Source of the DNA: Streptomyces beigongshangae
GTDB lineage: Bacteria > Actinomycetota > Actinomycetes > Streptomycetales > Streptomycetaceae
DNA: 64,000 bases
Reading direction: 5' to 3'
Assembly: GCF_019710745.1 (NCBI RefSeq)
Contig: NZ_JAHKJW010000003.1
Span: 213,754-277,753 of the forward strand
In this document: positions 1-8,475 of the stretch, piece by piece
Layout: every line of letters starts with the position of its first letter
Numbering within the stretch: position 1 is the first letter of the stretch
Translations under genes and position numbers: made by a program
Notes under the pieces: generated by a model
Seen by the model: only the letters and a program-made list of their open reading frames with translations
Databases searched by the model: none
What the model was told of the DNA's origin: nothing

Positions 1-542
1 ACGTCCCCGAGGCGTTCGTCCTCCAGCCCCGTGAGGTCGGTCGGCTCCCCCCGGCTCCCCGGCGCCCAGCCGAATCTGCGCCGCACGTCCACACCCTGTG
101 GATCGCGGGCGCTCGCCTGGTAGAAGGCGCGCGAGACGGGGGCGCGCCAGTCGACGACGAGGGGCGGTGCCGCGGGCTGCTCGCTGATCCTCCGCCGGCC
201 GATGTGATAGCTCTGCCCGGCGTGGTCCCCGGCGGCCCGCCCCTCCTTCCGGAAGTCCAGCCGACCGAAGAACAGGGGTCCTTCGGGAAGTTCCCGCATC
301 TCTTCGGCCCGGCCGCGGAGCCGGCGGCCGAGCACTTCGGCGTCGGCACCGGACGCGGACACGTCCTCTCCGCCGACGACGTGTTCCTGCGCCCCCTCGA
401 CCATCGCGGCGAGGACGGCACGGCAGAGGTCGTGGTAGTCGCGTTCGTGGCGCAGGGCGGCGGAGGCGGAGGCGGGGACGACGGGTGGGACAGCGGGTGG
501 GTCCCCGGACGGGACAGCGGGCGAAGGGTCGGCTGGCGTCAT
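1..542 (-). CDS. HelD/HelR-like RNA polymerase-recycling ATPase, N-terminal part (runs off left edge)
   Basis: Reading the minus strand from an ATG at 542 gives an open frame of 180 codons that continues past base 1. After a Pro-rich start (about 25 residues) comes a region typical of the HelD family N-terminus: HERDYHDLCRAVLAAMVEG, then FFGRLDF, YHIGRRRIS and VVDWRAPVSRAFYQAS. The GRR-x-(5-12)-VDWRAP-x-x-x-x-FY block is the family signature just before the Walker A motif, which lies outside the window. HelD/HelR proteins are UvrD-like helicase-fold ATPases that remove stalled or drug-bound RNA polymerase from DNA, and some actinobacterial members give rifamycin tolerance. The gene lies 41 bp behind a TetR gene in the same direction, so the two may form an operon. 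Which HelD subclass it is cannot be decided from this fragment. Confidence 0.85.
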   Translation of the reverse strand, partial: MTPADPSPAVPSGDPPAVPPVVPASASAALRHERDYHDLCRAVLAAMVEGAQEHVVGGEDVSASGADAEVLGRRLRGRAEEMRELPEGPLFFGRLDFRKEGRAAGDHAGQSYHIGRRRISEQPAAPPLVVDWRAPVSRAFYQASARDPQGVDVRRRFGWAPGSRGEPTDLTGLEDERLGD

Positions 543-563
543 TCGATCCAGCGTACGCGAATA

Positions 564-597
564 ACGCAACCAAGTTACATCTATTACTCTGTTGCGT
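564..597. promoter_or_regulatory. Inverted repeat between TetR and HelD-like genes
   Basis: ACGCAAC (564-570) and GTTGCGT (591-597) are perfect 7-bp arms separated by 20 bp. The right arm overlaps the last codons of the TetR gene. It could be an operator for that TetR protein or a weak RNA hairpin; no T-tract follows. The function is a guess. Confidence 0.3.
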
Positions 598-1303
598 ACT
601 CCGGCAGTCCTCCTCCCAGTCTCGCGAAGGCGCGCTCGGACGCGGCGAAGGCGTCCTGCCGCACCTTCGCGACGTCCTCGCCCCCCGCGATCCGGCGCCA
701 GTTGTCCATGGCGAGGATCCGCTGCACGGCGACGACCTGGCCGGCGGCGAGCCGTGCGTCGAGGCCGCCCCCGAGCGCGGCGGCGAGGGCGGCCTCGGAC
801 CGCTCCAGGTACTCGTGGAGCCGCGCCACCAGGGACGGGGTCCCGTAGAGCAACCGGTGGAAGGCGAGAACGTGCGGATCGTCGCTGATCCCGGTGACGG
901 GGTCGCCCCGCTCGATCCCGGCGAGGTGGTGCAGCCGCAGGGCGTCCATCACGGACTGTCCGGGCGGGCGCTCCCCGACCACCCGGGCGGCCTCGGTCTC
1001 GTGGTCGGCGAACCGGTACAGGACGAGGTCCTCCTTGGAGGAGAAGTACCGGAAGAGGGTCGGTTTGGAGATCTCGGCCGCGGCGGCGACCTCCGCGACG
1101 GAGACCTTCTCGAACCCCTTCTCCAGGAAGAGCGAGATGGCGATGTCGGAGACATCGCGGTACATCCGGAGCTTCTTGCGCTCACGCAGCCCCATGGCGC
1201 CCATGGCGCCTGCGGCACCCACAGCGCCCACGGCGCCCCCCGTGTCTCTCGCGCCGGACGCGCCACGCGCACCGGCGGCGTCCGTCGCACCCGTCTCACC
1301 CAT
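584..1303 (-). CDS. TetR/AcrR family transcriptional regulator
   Basis: The 239-residue protein has a TetR DNA-binding domain at about residues 46-92: ISLFLEKGFEKVSVAEVAAA, then ISKPTLFRYFSSKEDLV, the usual helix-turn-helix with recognition helix TLFRYF. The C-terminal two thirds are an all-helical ligand domain of MftR type. The first 38 residues are low-complexity Gly/Ala repeats (GAxGAxG), and internal ATG codons at 1204 and 1195 are possible starts. The ATG at 1303 is preferred because TAGGCT lies exactly 6 nt upstream, as expected for a leaderless mRNA. It is followed closely by the HelD-like gene, so it may control that gene. The ligand is unknown. Confidence 0.85.
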   Translation of the reverse strand: MGETGATDAAGARGASGARDTGGAVGAVGAAGAMGAMGLRERKKLRMYRDVSDIAISLFLEKGFEKVSVAEVAAAAEISKPTLFRYFSSKEDLVLYRFADHETEAARVVGERPPGQSVMDALRLHHLAGIERGDPVTGISDDPHVLAFHRLLYGTPSLVARLHEYLERSEAALAAALGGGLDARLAAGQVVAVQRILAMDNWRRIAGGEDVAKVRQDAFAASERAFARLGGGLPEYATE

Positions 1304-1309
1304 GCCCCG

Positions 1310-1315
1310 AGCCTA
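1310..1315 (-). promoter_or_regulatory. -10 hexamer TAGGCT of the TetR gene, leaderless arrangement
   Basis: TAGGCT on the minus strand ends 6 nt before the ATG at 1303, placing a transcription start at or very near the start codon. No Shine-Dalgarno sequence is present. Confidence 0.5.
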
Positions 1316-1400
1316 GCCATCTTCCGGACCCCCGCCCTCCCTCCGACGGCGGCGGGAATTCGGCCAGGGGCGGGGCAGCACCCGCCCTCGTCCCGCCCTC

Positions 1401-3686
1401 TCACCTGCCGACGGACAGTCCTGCCTGTCCGGTGGAGCCATGGTCTCCGTCCGGCAGCGCGCGGGCGAGGTAGGGCGACAGTTCGCGTGGTGAGAGGCCG
1501 AGCGAGCCCTTGGCCGCCCGTAGGGTCATCCCGTACGAGTTGACGGCTCGGCTGACGTTGGGGGCGTCGAGACTTGCCCCTGTGACCATGCGGTCGAGGT
1601 CCACGTAGGCGGAGCGGATGTTCTCCATCCACCGGTAGAGAAGCCAGTCCCGTTCCCAGTCCTTCGTGTGAGTGGGCGGCAGCAGGCGGCTCCAGCGCAG
1701 GAACATGCGGGCACGGATCTCAGGCCGTGTCGGTGTGAGGTGCAGGTGCCTGACCAGGTCGTACAGGGGATCGCCGACCATCGCCATCTCCCAGTCGATC
1801 AGGACGAGAGCCGAAGTGTCGTTGCACCGCACGAGATTCCAGGGGTTCAGATCGCCGTGCAGGAGCGCCGACCGTCGGGGGGTCATCCGGTGGCGGGCCA
1901 GGATCTCCCGCAGACGCCGTGTGTTCGGAAGCCCGAGCACACCGGCCAGTTGCTGCGTCTCCCTGGGCAGTTCGTCCACCAGACGCACGAGCAGCTCCCT
2001 GAACCAGTCGAAGAAGCAGACGGTGTCGGCGCTCGGGTCCAAGGATCCGTAGTCCACGTCGACGAGGGCCCGGAGCTGGTCGACCAGTCCGTCCGCCTCG
2101 TGCGGCAGCAGACCGTGCACCGGGTGGTCGGGGGCCCGCCCGGTGTCATGCGGTCCGACGTACGTGTGGATCGCAAAGGGATCCTCGGTGTGACTGGTTC
2201 CCAGGGCCAGCACCCGTGGCGCCGCCACGGCCGCCCCGGACTCCTCTATGGCGCGCAGCACCGCGTGCTCACTGAGAAATGTGGGCTCCCGACGGCTGAC
2301 CGCCGCAACCTTGCGCCGCACCATGACAGGGAAATCGACATCAGGTACCCGCACCACCGTGTTGAGGTGCGCCGTACCCTTGAACACACGGCCCGCCGGT
2401 GCGGCCCCCTCCTCCCTCAGCACCGCCGGAACGGCGGTGTGCGGAAAGTCCGGCACTTCCCGCAATCGTTCGTCGGGGTGCCAGCCGATGGCGGTGGCCG
2501 CCCGGCACGGGGCGCGCCATTCGCCCCGGGACAGCTGCCATCGGTGCAGAACCCGCTCGATCTCGGCTTCGTCCGGCACACTGACGAGCCTCAGCGGTAC
2601 GGCAGCCGCCTCCAGAGCACGACGCACCGCCTGCGTCGCCATCCACAGGTACTTCTGGTCGAGTGAAACCTCAAGGGACTTCGCAGCACGCATCACATCC
2701 GGATACAGGGACTGCGCCCGTTCGAAGTCGACATAATGGCGCAGATCCTTGGCGAGGCCGGCCGCTTCCGCAGGCTTGACTCCGTGCACGGCGTTCGCCC
2801 ACGCGTCGACGACCTCGTCCCGCTGGCTTTCCGGATAGCGCATGCGGACCAGATGCGTCGCGAGATCATGCAGAGGATCGCCGTACGTCGCAAGCTCCCA
2901 GTCGACACAGATGAGGGGAGGCTCACCGCGATAGGTCATGATGACGTTGTCGCGGTGCAGATCCGTGTGGAGCAGGCTGTACGGGCGCCGGGTCATCGCC
3001 GGCACTCGGTCCGCCAGGCGCACCAAGGCGTCCTCCGGGACACCGAGAGCGGTGAACAGACCACCGAACTCCGGCCAGTTGGCCCGGCGGATCTGCTGAT
3101 CGGCAAGATGCGCCAGTGTACGCAAGAATCCCTGGCTGTCCTTGTTGCTGCGCGGCCAGACGTCCGGAAGCTTCGGCAGCGCTTCCCTGCGCACGCGGGA
3201 CATCTGCGCCAGCAGACCCGTCATCGCCTGGACCAGTATGTCGTCCACACGTTTGCCGTTCGGGCACGTGACGGAAAGCGGAACACCTTCCACGTAGCTG
3301 TGCACGGCCGTGCCGGCGCGACTCCACAGACAGCGCGGCACATGCGGCAGCGTGCCCTCGACGGCATTGAGGATGTCCGCCTCCCGCCACGTCCTGACCA
3401 CCACCGGCAGAACTTCGGGCCGGGGCATCCGCACCGTCACGGAAGTGCCCGGATCGCAGTCCATGTGCCGCGCCATGGCCTCGGTCAGCGGCAACACATA
3501 GTTCCGGTTGTGATGACCGCCGCTCATCATGCCGTCTTGCATCGCCTGCCGCACGAAGGCGTCGTACACGGCGTTGGCGATACGTCGGTCCCTGGGAACG
3601 GGCCCGGGCCAAGAGGACGCGCCCACTGGCCGCTCCCGGATGTAAAAGGTGAGCGACACCTTAACCGGCTTCTCGATCACCCACAT
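1401..3686 (-). CDS. Tandem double APH/choline-kinase-like phosphotransferase
   Basis: The 761-residue protein holds two complete aminoglycoside-phosphotransferase/choline-kinase folds in one chain. Domain 1 (about 35-395) has SGGHHNRNYVLPL as nucleotide loop, LLHTDLHRDN (catalytic Asp242, Asn247) and CVDWELATYGDP (Asp262). Domain 2 (about 425-735) has RVFKGTAHLNTVV, LLHGDLNPWN (Asp612, Asn617) and LIDWEMAMVGDP (Asp631). Both active sites look intact, so this is a fusion of two active kinases. Domain 1 is clearly related end to end to the single kinase at 5025-6107, for example DLATH.x.MRYP and the DF.(R/K)AQS segments. The substrate is unknown; a small molecule rather than an antibiotic is likely. 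It follows the GntR gene at 3752 in the same direction with 65 bp between. The start codon is uncertain because no convincing ribosome site is visible. Confidence 0.85.
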   Translation of the reverse strand: MWVIEKPVKVSLTFYIRERPVGASSWPGPVPRDRRIANAVYDAFVRQAMQDGMMSGGHHNRNYVLPLTEAMARHMDCDPGTSVTVRMPRPEVLPVVVRTWREADILNAVEGTLPHVPRCLWSRAGTAVHSYVEGVPLSVTCPNGKRVDDILVQAMTGLLAQMSRVRREALPKLPDVWPRSNKDSQGFLRTLAHLADQQIRRANWPEFGGLFTALGVPEDALVRLADRVPAMTRRPYSLLHTDLHRDNVIMTYRGEPPLICVDWELATYGDPLHDLATHLVRMRYPESQRDEVVDAWANAVHGVKPAEAAGLAKDLRHYVDFERAQSLYPDVMRAAKSLEVSLDQKYLWMATQAVRRALEAAAVPLRLVSVPDEAEIERVLHRWQLSRGEWRAPCRAATAIGWHPDERLREVPDFPHTAVPAVLREEGAAPAGRVFKGTAHLNTVVRVPDVDFPVMVRRKVAAVSRREPTFLSEHAVLRAIEESGAAVAAPRVLALGTSHTEDPFAIHTYVGPHDTGRAPDHPVHGLLPHEADGLVDQLRALVDVDYGSLDPSADTVCFFDWFRELLVRLVDELPRETQQLAGVLGLPNTRRLREILARHRMTPRRSALLHGDLNPWNLVRCNDTSALVLIDWEMAMVGDPLYDLVRHLHLTPTRPEIRARMFLRWSRLLPPTHTKDWERDWLLYRWMENIRSAYVDLDRMVTGASLDAPNVSRAVNSYGMTLRAAKGSLGLSPRELSPYLARALPDGDHGSTGQAGLSVGR

Positions 3687-3751
3687 TCAAAGATCGGAAG
3701 CCGATGATCACGATGAGGTAACAGGAGTGCACGGAATGCATGAAGTGGTCA

Positions 3752-4639
3752 TCAGGGCCACTCTTCCGCGTGCGCAAGCCGGTCCCAGATCGAGTCGAAC
3801 CATGACTGCATGCTCCCGACGAAAGCCGTACCCGGGGAGTTCGGGTCATCGTCCTTCTCGTAGTGCGTCAGCGTCGCTCCGATGCCCAGGACGTCCAACG
3901 CGACAATCTCCGACTCGTCGTCCAACTCGATGGTCCGCTCGATCACCGCGTACGGCCCGTGCAGGACCTCTTTCCCGTTGAGGAGATAGAGCTTGAAGGT
4001 CGGCACCAGGGGGACGTGACGGATCTCGACCTCGACCGTCGGCACCAGACCGTCGTTGCGCAGATCCCGCAGCGCCCGCTTCAGCAGAGTGGAATGCCGC
4101 TTGGTGATGTCGTGCAAGCGGTGCCGGAGGCGAAGGTCACCGGGGTCGTCCTTGGCTCTCGGGTAAGGCAATTCCAGCTCCTTGGACGGCAGCAACATAC
4201 GCAGGGAAATCCGCTCGGGAGCGATTTCCTGGTCCCGTATCCGGTCCGCCTGCAAGCGGATGTGGGCGTCCAGGGACTCCGACGTCAGGGTGTAGACGTC
4301 CAGGGTCACCACGGGTGCCTCTTCGAAGGCGTCGTTGATGAACGACCGCAGCGTCACCGCCTGCACGGGGCGCGTCCCCCTCGTCCCGGAGGAGTGGATC
4401 CGCTGCACCTTCACCACTCTCCACCCGCTGCCCTGACGGCTCTCGATCCATCCTTCATGGCGCAGCGCCTTCAGAGCCCGTCGCACCGTGTCCCGCGAGA
4501 CCTTCAGCTCTCGCGCCAGAGCACGCTCGGGCGCCATCAGAGTCCCCAACGGATAGACACCGTCGGCCATGCGGGCTCTCAGTTCGTCCGTGACCCTCTC
4601 GAACTCCCGGCCGCCGTCTGCAACTCCCTCTCTACTCAC
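3752..4639 (-). CDS. GntR-family regulator, paralogue 1 of 3
   Basis: A GntR winged helix-turn-helix lies at about residues 13-75: FERVTDELRARMADG, then PERALARELKVSRDTVRRAL and GWIESRQGSGWRVV. The effector domain is not FadR or UTRA by eye. It shares LLPSKELELPYP and FKLYLLNGKE with the GntR proteins at 7034 and 8476, so the three are paralogues. The GTG at 4639 was chosen because it gives the same N-terminal length as the other two and has TACGGG 6 nt upstream, like their leaderless promoters. An upstream in-frame start at 4762 would translate through operator-like palindromes and is less likely. It is divergent from the micro-protein gene at 4814 and upstream of the double kinase gene. Confidence 0.85.
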   Translation of the reverse strand: MSREGVADGGREFERVTDELRARMADGVYPLGTLMAPERALARELKVSRDTVRRALKALRHEGWIESRQGSGWRVVKVQRIHSSGTRGTRPVQAVTLRSFINDAFEEAPVVTLDVYTLTSESLDAHIRLQADRIRDQEIAPERISLRMLLPSKELELPYPRAKDDPGDLRLRHRLHDITKRHSTLLKRALRDLRNDGLVPTVEVEIRHVPLVPTFKLYLLNGKEVLHGPYAVIERTIELDDESEIVALDVLGIGATLTHYEKDDDPNSPGTAFVGSMQSWFDSIWDRLAHAEEWP

Positions 4640-4682
4640 AATTGGCCCGTACCGCTCTCGGACAGCTGGCAAACCAATTTCA

Positions 4683-4701
4683 GTCAAGTAGACGACTTGA
4701 C
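4683..4701. promoter_or_regulatory. Perfect palindrome upstream of GntR paralogue 1
   Basis: GTCAAGT-agacg-ACTTGAC has perfect 7-bp arms around a 5-bp centre, 44 bp upstream of the GTG of the GntR gene. The half site AAGT resembles the AAGTTG half sites beside the two sister regulators. It is a likely autoregulatory operator, inferred only from position and symmetry. Confidence 0.55.
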
Positions 4702-4750
4702 CATCCCACCGGTTAAGGGATCTCCACGAGTGGGGACATCCAGTCCAAGT

Positions 4751-4778
4751 CAACCAGTCCAATTGGTTGGCAAGTTGG
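4751..4778. promoter_or_regulatory. Operator-like repeats before micro-protein gene 1
   Basis: CAACCA (4751-4756) and TGGTTG (4764-4769) form an inverted repeat, followed by CAAGTTGG (4771-4778). The same words (TTGGTTGG, CAAGTTGG) make up the palindromes before the other two micro-protein genes. It lies 35 bp before the ATG at 4814. Confidence 0.5.
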
Positions 4779-4813
4779 CCGCTTCACTCAGAGCGGCAGG
4801 GGGGATGGGACAC

Positions 4814-4936
4814 ATGTCCCTTGAACTACTGTGGGGCGCCGTCCTCGGCGCTGCCCTGGCACCACCGATGGAGTGGGCGTTCCAGGTCCTGTCGAAACGG
4901 CTCCGCAACCGGCGCTCCCGGGCGGCTGCGGAGTAG
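4814..4936 (+). CDS. Micro-protein 1 (40 aa), divergent from GntR paralogue 1
   Basis: The ORF has ATG after a purine-rich ribosome site (AGGGGGGATGG, 7 nt spacing) and ends at TAG 4934-4936. The product starts with a hydrophobic segment (LLWGAVLGAALAPPMEWAF) and ends with a strongly basic tail rich in Arg. It occupies the same place as micro-proteins 2 and 3: head to head with a GntR paralogue with operator-like repeats between. Its sequence similarity to them is weak, and it could be a shortened or degenerated copy. A membrane peptide is likely. Confidence 0.55.
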   Translation: MSLELLWGAVLGAALAPPMEWAFQVLSKRLRNRRSRAAAE

Positions 4937-5024
4937 CGCAGCCGTCCTTGGCCAGAGGCACCCGCTCCGCTCCGGGTGGTTCGGCGGATCCAAGGACACC
5001 GGTACCGGGTCACTGAAAGACATC

Positions 5025-6107
5025 TCAGGTACGTGTGCGGGCGTCCCGCCAGCGCAGCAGCGCCGCCTCGGTCGCCAGCGGGTCCGGGACAGGCTCCAGG
5101 CCCAGTGGTTCGGCGGCCGCGCTGAGCACTTTCCACACCTTCCGCGCGGCGGGACTCAGTCGGCGGCGCTCGAACCGTCCCTCCACATCGAGGGAGCGCG
5201 AGGCCCTGATGACGTCGGTGAAGGCGGACTGTGCCTTCTTGAAGTCGAGCAGACGCGGCAGGTCGTCCCTCCAGCTCTCCGAACTGCCCGGCCTGACCTC
5301 CTCCACCACCCGGCACCACCGCTGGATCAGTTGCCGTTCCTGCACGACCGGGTACCGCATCAGGTACACGTGCGTGGCGAGGTCGTAGAGCGGATCGCCG
5401 AACATCGCCAGTTCCCAGTCGATGACCCAGAGCTTTCCGTCCGGATCGACGACGAGGTTTTCCCGGTGCAGGTCGGCGTGGAGGAGACAGAAGGGTCTGC
5501 GCCGCAGACCCTTCACCCGTTCCCGCAGGTACTCGAAGGCTTCGGGCTGAAGGCCGAGGTCGGCGAACAGGTCCTTGTAGTCGCTCAGGTTCTGCTCGTA
5601 CACCTGCGTCTGCACGAAGCGGACGAGACCTTCGAGGAAACCCGCGCTGTCCCCCTCTTCCGCCCGGTCCTCCGGTCGGCAGATCCGTTCCACCGGCAGG
5701 CTGGACGCGGTGACGGCGGCCAACTGACGGAAGAGTCCGGGTATCTGGTCGAACAGCGCGTCGGGGACGGTCCTGTTCGACGGATGCAGCGCACTCAGCG
5801 TCGAACCCTCGACGAACCGCTGGAGATCCACACCGCTCACCCGGGCGACCTCGGGAATGACGTCGATGCGCTTCTGCAGGTCGTAGAGCAACCTCTCCTC
5901 CGACTCGAAGCAGCGGCGGTCGAACCACAGCAGCTTCTCGCGCGGCTCGCGGCACTTCCATCGGCCCGCAAGGCCGGCTCCCGCCTCGGCCGGCAGCGGG
6001 AAGACGTACGTCTGGTGGTGATAGCCGCTCAAGGGGCCCTCGACCGCGTCCAGGGCGGAGCGCACGGAGGCGACACGGAGCGGAGGAGGGGGAGTCTCGG
6101 ACGCCAT
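5025..6107 (-). CDS. APH/choline-kinase-like phosphotransferase (single domain)
   Basis: The 360-residue kinase has SGYHHQTYVFPL as nucleotide loop (27-38), LLHADLHRENLV with catalytic Asp212 and Asn217, and VIDWELAMFGDP with metal-binding Asp230. It matches domain 1 of the double kinase at 1401-3686 over its full length, including a shared C-terminal helical part (DFKKAQSAFTDVIRASRSL against DFERAQSLYPDVMRAAKSL). The ATG at 6107 has a clear ribosome site (AAGAAAGGGAG). A palindrome related to the GntR operators lies just upstream at 6131-6142, so it is probably repressed by one of these regulators. The substrate is unknown. The HAD phosphatase gene lies directly upstream, suggesting opposing kinase and phosphatase roles. 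Confidence 0.88.
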   Translation of the reverse strand: MASETPPPPLRVASVRSALDAVEGPLSGYHHQTYVFPLPAEAGAGLAGRWKCREPREKLLWFDRRCFESEERLLYDLQKRIDVIPEVARVSGVDLQRFVEGSTLSALHPSNRTVPDALFDQIPGLFRQLAAVTASSLPVERICRPEDRAEEGDSAGFLEGLVRFVQTQVYEQNLSDYKDLFADLGLQPEAFEYLRERVKGLRRRPFCLLHADLHRENLVVDPDGKLWVIDWELAMFGDPLYDLATHVYLMRYPVVQERQLIQRWCRVVEEVRPGSSESWRDDLPRLLDFKKAQSAFTDVIRASRSLDVEGRFERRRLSPAARKVWKVLSAAAEPLGLEPVPDPLATEAALLRWRDARTRT

Positions 6108-6128
6108 CGCTCCCTTTCTTCCTGGGAC

Positions 6129-6155
6129 CGGTTGCAAGCAACTGGGGGCACGCTA
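6129..6155 (-). promoter_or_regulatory. -10 box and GntR-type operator of the single kinase gene
   Basis: On the minus strand TAGCGT (6155-6150) is followed by a palindrome GTTGC-TT-GCAAC (6142-6131). The palindrome would cover the transcription start, as expected of a repressor site. The half site AGTTG is shared with the palindromes at 7955, 7997 and 9468. Confidence 0.55.
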
Positions 6156-6245
6156 CTTCTCCGGAGGTCCGCCACACGCCAGAACCGTTTCTTCTGGTCC
6201 ATCTCATCACTCCGTGCGAACCCTCGGACTTTCGCACCCGAGCGG

Positions 6246-7033
<788 letters not shown>

Positions 7034-7034
<1 letters not shown>

Positions 7035-7909
7035 TAGGAGAGTGTCAGGTCCGTGGTGATGGTTTCCCAGAGGCCGTCGAACCACTTCTGCGACTGCTCG
7101 ACGAAGGCGGCGTCACGCTGACCCGCCCGCTCCTCGAAGGAGAAGAGGAGGGAGGCGGAGCCCAGCGCGTCGTACATGTCCAGCGTGCCGCCGTCGCCGG
7201 TCTCCTCTCGCCTCATGATCATGTAGTACGCGATCAGGGCCTCGGTGCCGTTGAGCAGGTAGAGCTTCATCGGCGGGGTGAAGGGAAGCGCCCGGAACGA
7301 GACCCGGACGTCGATGCCGTGGGACGTGCGCAGGGACTTCAGGTTGTGGCGCAGTACGTGGCCCTGGGCGTTGCGCATCTCCAGCCAGCGCCGGTGGACC
7401 GGATCCTCGCCGTCCTCCCGCGCCTCCACCGAGACGGGAAAGGCGAGGTTGATGTCCCGGGAGGGAAGCAGGAGGCGGACGTCGATCGACTCGGGGCTCA
7501 GTCTGCCCTCGTGTATCAGGCGGACCGGCTCTCCCAGGGCCAGCATCAACGTCTCGGCGGTCAGGCACGCGGCGTCGATGCGGACGTGCCGTGCCCCGAA
7601 CGCCTCCACCAGCCGCGGCGCCAGTCCCACCATCGTCGGCCGGGGCCCGCCGGCGGTCGGGGCCGCCTCCGCGATCCGCGGTGGGCTCCCCTTGCTGATG
7701 TTGCTGAGCAGGCCGTCCTCCTGGAGCGCGCGCAGGGCCTGGCGGACCGTGCCGCGCTCCACGCCGAACTCCTCGGCGAGTTCGGCCTGGGTGGGCAGGC
7801 GGTCGCCGGCGCGCAGGTCACCCGCGCGGATGCGGTCCCGCAGGCTGTCGGCGATCTCCTGCGGCGAGAGCTTTCTGCTGCCGTTCACGGCCACGTTCTC
7901 CTGAGTCAC
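7034..7909 (-). CDS. GntR-family regulator, paralogue 2 of 3
   Basis: A GntR winged helix lies near the N-terminus: LSPQEIADSLRDRIRAGDL, then LPTQAELAEEFGVERGTVRQ and ISKGSPP. The effector domain carries RLLLPSRDINLAFP, then RRWLEMRNAQGHVLRHNLKS and FTPPMKLYLLNGTEALIAYY, nearly matching paralogue 3 and more distantly paralogue 1. The GTG at 7909 sits exactly 6 nt after TAGCGT, so the mRNA is probably leaderless; a TTG at 7915 and a GTG further inside are alternatives. It is co-transcribed with the HAD gene (1-bp overlap) and divergent from micro-protein gene 2. The ligand is unknown; the shared non-standard effector domain suggests all three sense related molecules. Confidence 0.88.
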
Positions 7910-7915
7910 GACCAA

Positions 7916-7921
7916 ACGCTA
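7916..7921 (-). promoter_or_regulatory. -10 hexamer TAGCGT of GntR paralogue 2
   Basis: TAGCGT ends 6 nt before the GTG at 7909. The upstream stretch AAGATGG-4-AAAGTTG directly before it is nearly repeated before paralogue 3, so the whole promoter is duplicated. The AAGTTG touching the -10 box is an operator half site. Confidence 0.6.
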
Positions 7922-7954
7922 CAACTTTGGTCCATCTTACGGGGGTTGTTCAAA

Positions 7955-8012
7955 AGTTGTTTGCAACTGGCTGCCAACCGGGGATAAGTTAAGCATAGTT
8001 GGTTGCCAACTT
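7955..8012. promoter_or_regulatory. Two operator-like palindromes between GntR 2 and micro-protein 2
   Basis: AGTTG-TTTG-CAACT lies at 7955-7968 and AGTTGG-TTG-CCAACT at 7997-8011. Both share the AGTTG/CAACT half site with the palindromes at 6131 and 9468. The second overlaps a likely -10 region (CATAGT) of the rightward micro-protein gene. Confidence 0.6.
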
Positions 8013-8166
8013 GGTGAAGATGGCGGAACCGCCGCCTCCTCTCACCGGCAGTTGGCAGACAGAAAGGCTCCGCCATCGCACCGCAGCCCGACGGCACCCC
8101 GCCCCTCCGCCGTCCGCACCCCTCCGTACCCGCCCGCACCACCCCGTATCCGAAGGAGGAACCACC

Positions 8167-8355
8167 ATGCCCGCCCTAGCCCTCCTCTCCGCCCTCTTCG
8201 TCGTCGGCTTCGAGCAGTTCATCGAATGGCGCTACGGCCCGAGCGGCGTCGTGGGACTGCTGCTGCTCACCGTGGGCCTCAAGGTCGGGAGCCCCACCTG
8301 CAGCTCCGTCGGAGCCGTCGTCCTCGCCCTCATGTTCGCGGGATCGGCCCGGTGA
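8167..8355 (+). CDS. Micro-protein 2 (62 aa, two membrane helices), divergent from GntR paralogue 2
   Basis: A strong ribosome site (GAAGGAGG) stands 6 nt before the ATG. The 62-residue product has two hydrophobic segments (about 1-16 and 27-58) joined by a short FEQFIEWRYGPSG hinge. It aligns with micro-protein 3: FEQFIEWRYG against LEQLLQVKYG, then GVVxxxxL.xGLK/IK and (S/G)xGAVxLAxL. No known domain is recognised. Its place opposite a GntR gene with shared palindromes suggests it is a regulated effector or sensor in the membrane, possibly toxin-like or transporter-modulating. Confidence 0.7.
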   Translation: MPALALLSALFVVGFEQFIEWRYGPSGVVGLLLLTVGLKVGSPTCSSVGAVVLALMFAGSAR

Positions 8356-8420
8356 CCTGCGGGAACCGGCCACCCCGCCGCACGTCCCGCACACACCGCG
8401 CACGCCGCATGTCCCGCACC

Positions 8421-8452
8421 CGCGGCACCCGCGGCACCCGCGGCACCCGCCC
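8421..8452. repeat. Tandem 9-bp repeat (GGCACCCGC)n
   Basis: Four consecutive copies of GGCACCCGC lie between micro-protein gene 2 and the end of GntR paralogue 3. It is one of several G/C-rich 7-9 bp tandem repeats in the window. Confidence 0.6.
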
Positions 8453-8475
8453 GGTCGTGCGTCCCGTGGGAGATC

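Noticed and set aside
543..600. Rifamycin-associated element near the HelD-like gene
   Set aside because: The inverted repeat present does not resemble the GGGGCTTGCGGCAAG-type element.
204..888. Plus-strand frames over the left edge
   Set aside because: They are antisense to the HelD-like and TetR genes and encode only Arg/Pro/Gly-rich sequence without family motifs.
4640..4762. N-terminal extension of GntR paralogue 1 up to 4762
   Set aside because: It would run through palindromes that look like operators and has no counterpart in the two paralogues.
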